Assembly (NCBI GenBank): GCA_030533445.1
Contig: CM060080.1
Span: 36,346,380-36,410,379, forward strand
Direction: 5' to 3'
Length of the DNA stretch: 64,000 nt
Origin: Cyprinodon diabolis
Lineage: Eukaryota > Chordata > Actinopteri > Cyprinodontiformes > Cyprinodontidae
Positions 15,201 through 24,200 of this stretch are shown in pieces. The notes beneath the pieces were generated by a model. The model saw nothing but the letters and a program-made list of their open reading frames with translations. It searched no databases and was not told the origin of the DNA. Position 1 is the first letter of the stretch; each line of letters starts with the position of its first letter. The position numbers and the translations under genes were made by a program.

Positions 15201-18200
15201 GCGAGTCATTTGGGATGTTTCTCTATCAACTCTGCAAATTTAAAACTGAAAGTTTGACCACGTATTGAAAGATCAGTAAATCAGAAAGTGAATGAAATAG
15301 ATATCAGTGAACATCAATTTCAACTTTTACTACAGAAATGTGTGTTTTATAACCATTCAATTGCAACTACGGCAGCTTTGGTTTGTGTCCTGCTGGATGG
15401 AGACAAGCGGCCAGAAGCAGAGCAGCCAGAAGCAGAGCTCCACCTCACTCTGAAGGTGTGAATGAAGCCTCTAACTGGTTTTCTTTGTGGTTAATTCTGT
15501 TTAATACAGAACTTACTGATCTAAATCTACATTCCCATGGATTTTTACCAGATTCTCTGTCCCTGCTGAGGAAAGTATCCCTACAGCATGATACTTTCCC
15601 CACAATGTTTCAGTATTAGTGTGCCGTGTTCAGATATTACCGAATACAGAGTTGTGCTCATAAGCAAAAATAAGTTCCATCTTGGTTTCTTCTAACCATA
15701 GCATCTCTTTCCATCTGTTTGCTCTTTGCCCTCTTATGATTTTACACTCTAAAGAGCAACAGTTGGTTATCTTGTCACCACAGTGCAGATCACATCTCTC
15801 CTGTCGAACGATTTCCACGACTGAGACGAAGACCTCTGCAGAGGTGGCAGTTATTAAGAGTCTACCGGTTGGTTCTGTTATCAATGATGCTTTTGCACAG
15901 CCTCTTTTTTTAGATGGATAGCCGAGTTTTTGTTGATTTTTAGATGTGTCATAGTCTTTTAATTTTCTGATGATGGATAGTTCAGTGAGATGTTTAAAGC
16001 TCAATACATGGCTTCCTAAGTTAACCCCTTAAACTGACCTGTCTGCTGTATTTTTTGCTCTTCTTGATGCTGGTTATTCGCTTATATTCTCTTAATCTCT
16101 GCTCAGATTTCATCTGTAGAAATATGTATCGTTGTCTTTCCACTTCCCATGTGCTACTTTGTTTTGAACTGAATAGACTACCTTTATGCAGTTGCAATAT
16201 GATGAAAAACAACGTTTTTAAAGCAGTATAAAAACACCTGCAAAGGACTTTAGTACAGAGATTAACTGACCAAAAAGTAAGTTTTGTCTGCATCTGTTTA
16301 ACATAGTTCTTTGGCAAGGTCCAACCAAATTAGCAAGACGAAGGTGAACAGAAGGGCATAGCTTTCTCATCACACTTCCTTAATTCCCCTTACAGCTGAA
16401 TGCAGATACATTTATTTATTCACACAGCTCTTAAACATTTGTGTCATCAATGAGACATTTCCAGCCTGAGTTTTCCCTTCATGAAACACGTCAGTTCCCT
16501 AAAGGTTACCCTGCTTATCCCCAACCCCACAATGACTTTTAGACTAAAGTGAGGAAGCATGCAAGGCTAAGGAGCGGCTAGGGCGGAGATGTTAGAGGTA
16601 CTGTATTAAAGGTTAAATGGGAGCCAGTATGCGAGGTTAGATCAATGAGGAGGCATAAACTCTGGACAGAAGTAAACTTGGCAAGATGAAGAGCACCCTG
16701 GGATGCAGCCTGTTTGGTTTACAGTGCAGAAGGATAGCGAGATAAACAAGAACAAAACACCGTCAGTATATCCCCCGCTGCTGCCAAAAAACACCCAGTA
16801 AGCTCCTTTACCGCTCCAGCTGAAGTCCCACCACCATCCAGAAAAACCAATCAGGAGTTACAGTATGTAAGAACACATGGTGCAGCAGGGTACAGTAAAT
16901 AAATCATGCTGCACTCTGCTCCCCTCAGCAGAACAACGGCACACCATGCTCCACTGCATCCACTTGGAAATCCGACGTAATGAAAAAGTAATGGAAATTA
17001 AAACATGAAAAATAATTCCAAGGCTCCAGCACAAATGCTGGAACAGAACACAGAGACAGAAGAATAGCCTGACTAAAAACTGTGACAAATCTTCTGAAAT
17101 ATCTGGGGTGAACAGGATTTCACAGCACAGCCAGTGAGAGGCCAATTAAAGTGCATCCCGGCTCTGTTTGGCCATATCATATCACAATAAGAGACCTTGA
17201 GAAGGGACAGCACAGGGAAGTCCTCTGCCAAGTCGGCAGCAATGGGAAAACAGAGTGAGTAATGTGGAGGAGTTATTGTTTTCATGCATCCTGCTAAGCT
17301 TTTTGCAGATGAGGAATAACTTGATATGACAACAGCTCTGAGTAAACCCCACACAGCCTTAAGCACTCTTGAAAAGAAAGCGCTGCTTAATCCTTAAATT
17401 CCATCCGCATTTTTTTTTACAGAGTTACAGAAGATGAAATATTATCAATGTGATTAGTCACAATATACAATACTATCTAGTTTTATCATCATAAATTAAA
17501 AAAAAGTTTTAATCATCCAAATACTGTCAGAGAAAAATTAGGAAGTGAAAATAAAAGCCAATTACAATGGTTCCAATATATTTGCTTAAATCCAAAAACA
17601 TGCTGCAGAAGTTAGTCAATGAGCTTTAAAAAAAAAAGGACTGACGAATCATGAAGCTGCTCCTTTGTAAACTTACAGCTGAGAATTTTGATGTGGGCAG
17701 CTGCCCAGGGTCGCAGTAACCTATCTGCCAGTTGTGGCTAGCATGTGTGTCCTGTTGCTTATGAATTTATTATGAATTTGCAGTCAACGGAGAGTTATAA
17801 AGTATTAAATCATTTTATTTAAGTTTGCCCTAAAGGTGATAAGCTGGCTGTTACCCTTAAACCAATACTAAATTTTTTGTGTAGTCCTGAAGCTGCCGAT
17901 CTTCTCTGTTCCAGAGTAACACTGTTGCTCCCTGTGATTGAACCTGACTCCATCTTCAGGTTCAGCAAACAGTAAAGCTGATCAAAACTCTGTGATGAGC
18001 CTTACTGCTCCTGTTTTGCTCTGACCAAACTACAGCTGCTTTTTTTTGCAGTTTATGTGTAACATTGTCTCTCAAAAAGTCCCATCAACAGTCATAAATA
18101 AATATCTGCCCATACCTCTGTTGTTATAATCTGCAGCTTCAGCGACAGAGCTATTTTTAGCCAACATCAGCTCCACATGCTTAAAGGTTTTTCAGGTCTC

Positions 18201-21200
18201 TCCATTCTTTGAAACCTATAGTTTTGTATTATGTTTGTCTAAAATACCACGAGTGATTCTGAGCTTTGAGAGATACCTAAAAAGCCCAGTAACTCCTGTG
18301 TGACATAATGGGTTAAATTACTAGCTTGATGAATATTGTATTCTGGCTACACTGTTCAGAACCTTGGACAACTCAGCTTCAATCACCCAACACTCTACTG
18401 ACTTATGAATGGACACAGATATGATACATACACTGACAATAACAGACGGAAGAGCTAATCTGCACAAACCTAAAAATGCAACATTATGGGGAAAAAAAAC
18501 TATATTTTTTCATGGCTTCATGCGAATAACTTAGCACCACATCCTATCTACATTATAAAAAAGGATTTGTGTAAGCTTCAGATCTAGGTTGGTTTTAAAA
18601 GACTAGACTTAGACCAACTTTGGTGTCATTTTGTATGCACAGAGTGTATACAAAAGAAATTTTTATGCAAGCTTACAGCAGTGAAATGAGGAAAAACATG
18701 ATGTATTTAGTGTAAAATGATCCTTTTTTTCATCATTCAGTATTAACATTTCTCTTTGACCAACAGTAGATTAACAGGCCAATGAATGAAAACAGATGAG
18801 CCATACATTTATCTAAATAACTGCATGGTGCAAACTTCCCAGGATGATAAAACATATTCTAGGTGTTATACTGTACTGGTTGGGCCAAATGGGGAAACAA
18901 CAATTTAACATGTTTTTTCTGAAAAACGGCTTAATTGTTGCTTAAATATTGCTTATGTCCTAATTACAGAATCTAAAACAGCTGTTATAATCTAACTGAT
19001 CAAATTTTTCGGCTTGTTTGGTTCCTTCAAAGGTGTTGCTTGGTATCAAAAATGGATTGGAGTATTTTACCTAGTATGAGGATCCAGTTTTATCTTTTAG
19101 CATCGTGACAACCTGATTAGAGGATGAGGACAGTTTGTGATTTCCTCTCTGTAATCCTTTTTCCTTTGTTTTTAAATAATAGTAAAACCTTCACGTAAAA
19201 GGACGGTTTTCCAGAAGAGCATAAATATTTCAACACATGCTGCAGGAAGGCTAGAAAAAAAACAATGCAGTCGCTTTTATCTTTTTATATTAAAGAATCC
19301 TCTTACATCAGAAATCAGCCAAATTATGAACGATCCATGTTTATCTTTAATAGAACAGGTTTTATAGCTTGTTACTCTCCAGATGTTCCATGAAACAGAA
19401 TTTTATCAATAAAAATTATCCTTATTTAAGCTATAATTTCTGTGTCATCTATCCTATAATAATATTCATCCATCTTCAGTCACACTTATCGCTGTTGGGG
19501 TCACGAGTGCTGGTGCATATCTCCAGCTGTCTACAGGTGAGAGGCAGGGTCAACCCTGGACAGGTCGCCAACCTATCGCAGTGCAACACAGAGACAAACA
19601 GGACAAACAACTATTCACACACACACCTAGGGAGAATTTAGAGGAGCCAATTAACATAACCTTCATGGTTTTGGACTGTGGGAGGAAGCCGGTGTACCCA
19701 GAGAGAACCTACGTATACACAGGGAGAATCGGGAATCGAAACCAGAACCTTTTAGCTGCAAGGCAGCAGTGCTACCCATTGCTCCACTGCGCAGCCCCAC
19801 TATAATTTAAAAATGCTAGAATTGTGCATCTGCGGCCTGTTAAGCTACAGCAACACTGGAAAATCCCAAAACTATGCAGGGGCTGACAGTCTTTTGAGTA
19901 AAACTGAAAGATTGCATCAGTTTACTGTAAATAGAAAAAAAGGTTGCATCAGATATTCTAAGACTTTGATCTCTACTTTTTTATTTTACTAAGTCTGACT
20001 ACCTGTGAGTAAAAGTATCACTTCAGACATGTCAACAAATCATTTTACTTCTGTGTTTGAACGCAGCTGTTCATAGGATATCATGACTGAATGGTTGGTT
20101 AATGTGTTGCTGTTTCAGAGGAAAGAAGCTGCCATTATTACCTTTGCCAAGGAGGTTATTTATTTAAGAGAGTCTGTCTGTCTGTTTTAGGATAACTGGA
20201 ACAATTACAGACGGATTTTAGCACCATTTTATCAAAGGTATCCCTCATGCCAAGCACCAATCCAGTAAAATCTAGTGATGAACAATGTGTGATACTGATA
20301 TGTTGCGGAACAAGCAGCACCCCACTAAACCAGAGGGTGGCAGCAGTGACTATTGACAGCCTCAGCATCATACTCAAAAAGTCCGGAGGAATTTTACTGA
20401 AGAGAAAAAGAAAAGAAGATTGAACTTTGTTGGTTAGTTTGTAGGATCAGTTGAAAACTTATGAACAATTTTTATGGATTTTTTTAAACAGAAGTGTGCC
20501 TCATGCTAAGGAGGAATCCATTTATATTTAGGAAAGATCCAGATCATGTGCAAGTTTTAGCTATAGGTGTAAGTCTTACATTTAATAACCATCCTGTGTG
20601 GGAGGAACAGTTTTAGTTAATATTTAGCATTTATTTCCCAGTTTTCTTGTCCACTCAAAATGAGACAGACCTCCATCTCTTTCTTGTGTGTCCAAACTTC
20701 CTTTGTTTTTCTCATGTCCCTTATACCAGTACAGGTTTTACTAAGTATTCTTATGTTTCGCATGCTTTTACAGAGAAGTATCTCAACCACTCTTTGGCTC
20801 CAGTGAAAGCCCTATGACTTATTCATGTTGATGGATTTTCCCTGTACACGGCTTGATATGTTTTTTCCCTTAGTGCCAGCTCATACTGGATGCGGCCCAG
20901 TAGCCCCAGAGCATCATCCTACATGCCCCTGTCATGGCAAAGTCAGAGCAATCTGTCCTGCAGCCATGACACCATGACACAAGGACAGGTAGACTGGAGA
21001 GATGCATGCCAATGAAACCTGGCCTCTTTTTTTGCCCTTGCAAGCTCTCTCTTGACACATTTTAAAGTAAACAAACTGCTGCTTTAAATGAACTGTCTGA
21101 AGCTGCTGAAGATCAGATTAATGTGCATTTGATGAAGTTTATTTATGTCTGACTGAGCATTAGGGGAATTAGAGCTGGGATGCACAAGATGCATGAGAAA

Positions 21201-24200
21201 GGCAAAACTTGGCAATCTTAAGGCACAAACTACAGAGCCTTGCAAAGGTATTTACACCCATACAATTTATTTTACATGCCTGACATTGCAACTACAAAAT
21301 TCTAGCTATTATGCTTTTTTATGCGAAAGACTCAATACTGAGCACAAACTGAAAACAACATTTAAGATATTCTTTGCAAAAAGAAAGGTCTAAAAAGTGT
21401 GCCGTTATCTCCATTTGATACAACAACATGGACAGCAAGGGACACAGCAAACAGGTGAGGAGGATCTCCACAGTTCAGGAGGTTGGAGCTAGGGCTGACA
21501 CAATTAATCGGACTAATCGATTATTGTAATAATCCTCAACTAATTAAGTAATCAATTAATCATTAACTGGAGTGTAGATACTCTAAAACATGCCTTTAAC
21601 TGACAAAGTGACCCCCTTAAAGCAGTAATGCTACCAAAATTGCAAAACACTACATAAACTTTTTGCATTTAAAATTTAAAAAATGTTTTCGTCTGCCAAT
21701 ATGCTCGATCCAGAACACCAGAAGTTGAAAAGATTAAGTTTCATCTGGTTTAATTTAGTAAAAAATATTCTTTAAGAAACTTCAGGCTATCCAATTTTTA
21801 ATCGATTAATAGAAAAATATAATCAACAGATTAATCGATTTGAAAAAATGATCATTGGTTGCAGCTCTTGTTGAAGCTATGTAACAAATTGTTCCATCAT
21901 GGAAAATAACAAGAAGCAAGCCAAAAATATTCTCAAAGTCCTGCTTATAGTTTGTAACACCCAATAAACATCATGCCAACAGTGGCTGCATCATGATGTG
22001 GGGACGATTTTCTTCAGCCGGTCAGAGTAGCTGAGACGATCATTGAAGTTAATTTTGGTCATCCTTGATTGAAAAGCTCTTAGAAGTAGTGAAAGAACTA
22101 TAACGGAAAACGGCCTAGTCAAAGTCCAAAGCTAGACCTTATCGAGAACCTGTGCCAAAGCTCGAAAACCTGATATTTAATCACACACAATATTAATTTG
22201 AGCCATTTTCCAGGAGAAAATTCGGACAAAATCTCAGTCTCTGTTTGCTTTTTTATTTTCTGTTTAACCATTTGTATCATTTTTCTTTTTTTCAATTCAC
22301 AATTATGGACAATTATGTTAAGCTATTGGATATGAACCCAATAGAATCAATACAATGTAGTAGTTGTACATGATAAAATTAAAAATAATATAAAGATACA
22401 TTTAAAAAAAGTGTGACTACTTTAAAGAGCTGAAAAAAATAAGGTTAATAAGTAAAAAAAAAATGGAAAGAACATTTGTTCACATGGAAAACATCACTAA
22501 AGAAGCATGTCTAACTTCTAAAAAGCCAGAAGATAGAGGCATGCTTCAAATCAATAGATGCAATAAAAAACGTTTTCTGCCTCTTCATCTTGTTCTCAGA
22601 TTTATTTAAGCAGAGTTGTCGTTTCAAACTTCATTCTGTTGCAATCTTCCTAACAGTTGATGAAAAAATCATGCAAGAGAGACGTCATGGCATACAGTTG
22701 GTAAACTGATGTGCTTGGCCCATCTCAAGACACATCTGATTTAGAAAAGCTTTAGAAGTTTGCAGCTTAGCGTATCGGTTGCCTCTGCAGCCTCCCGGAT
22801 CGGTCGATAGTTGAAATGTAGCAGAGGCAGGAGGGGGGAAAAAAGAAAGCCTTTCCCTCCATTCCTGCTCCTCCATTTTCTTCCTCTCACTAATGCATTC
22901 CTGTCATCAGGGAGTTAGATAGCATAGTGCAAGCTTGTGCAAAAAAAATTAAAAATTCACTGTAATGGCAGGCTTGTCACTTTAAACTGTAACAAAGAAG
23001 CCAGGAAGGAGTTAAACCTCTATAACAACATCTAGTTGTTATAGAGAAGTTCGTTAGAGCTAAAGGCCATTCAATGGCCTGCGTCTTGTAAGAAAAGGCT
23101 AAAAGTTGATGTTATTTAGAATATTTAATAAAAAATGTGAGAAATTAAAGCTTCCATTAAATGAACAAACTTCCACCAGTGTAGATGTTTATTTACACTG
23201 GCTCTAATGATAAACTAACATCACACCTCGCCCCCCCCCTTTAGTGCCCGGACATGAAACTAGACATATGATGGAAAAGGGAGGGCCATCTGTGAAGAGA
23301 AGATGGACCCACTCTCTGAGTAAACACACACACATGGCCCCACAGTCGGGACCCGGTTACCTTGCAGCTGCCTGAAGCGTCCATCCAAGATGGAGTTGAA
23401 GCAGATGTTGGAGGTGCTATAACTAAGCCAGCGTGCCCGCTTCATGCTCCTGGCTGACATGGAAGAAGAGGATGAAGAAAGGACGGGGGCCAGGTCCGGG
23501 TGGGTTTGAGAGGGCCGTGGCCGCCGGGGGGTGCAAGAAGAAGATGAGGATGATGAGGAGGAAAAGGGGGATAACCCCGTGGGCGCAGAGGGAAGTGGGA
23601 TGTGCAGAACGGTGCCATTCCTCTCAGGGAGGTGCTCCTGTACCTGCTGCTTGCTTGTTGCCTTCCTGCTCTCGGGTCTGAGGGCACGATGGACCGGCGG
23701 GGTGCTCCTGCTCCGGCTGCTGCTCACTCCCACCCGAACTTGGGCCTCTTTCTCTGCTGGGGTGAAGGGACGGCTTCCGGCTTCCTTGCTGCTCCGAACG
23801 GCTCCAGCATCCCTGCTGCTGGACTTGAGGCTGATCTTGACCTCTCTGAGCCGGGGTTGGCTTATGGGGGCAGTGCGCAGCAGGCACGGGCTGCTCATCT
23901 TGACCCCCCACCGAACTATTACAAACAGCAAGAAAACCTCGACTGGAGCCGGCCGAGCAGCTTGGCACACCTCTCCTCTCTCTTTCTTCTGGCTCTCTGT
24001 CCTCTTTTCCAGATCCCTTTTGCATTAACTCCCGCTCCCTCCCTCCCTCCCTCCTCTCCTCTTTTCTTTCTTACTCTCTCCTCACTGTTACCCTGATAAA
24101 GCTCTGCCTCCACTTTCAGGCAGCACGAGGGCTCAGGCAGCCTTCAGTTTAGTTCAGAGTGATTTCTGCAGCCCCATCCATGCATACAGTATGTTTCAAT

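Larger units (their letters stand above)
14802..23360 (-). other. Large part of sptb intron 1
   Basis: No coding exon found. The intron carries decayed dispersed repeats (about 15.4-16.0 kb and 21.2-22.2 kb), an L2-tailed repeat (19.46-19.80 kb), a hAT MITE (21.49-21.87 kb) and a stretch at about 20.14-20.40 kb (TTTGCCAAGGAGGTTAT...) that resembles another fish dispersed repeat. Confidence 0.55.

Noticed and set aside
23531..24096. Long plus-strand open frames over the GC-rich 23.5-24.1 kb region
   Set aside because: They are opposite the alternative spectrin exon, low in complexity, match nothing and overlap each other in several frames, as expected from stop-poor GC-rich DNA.
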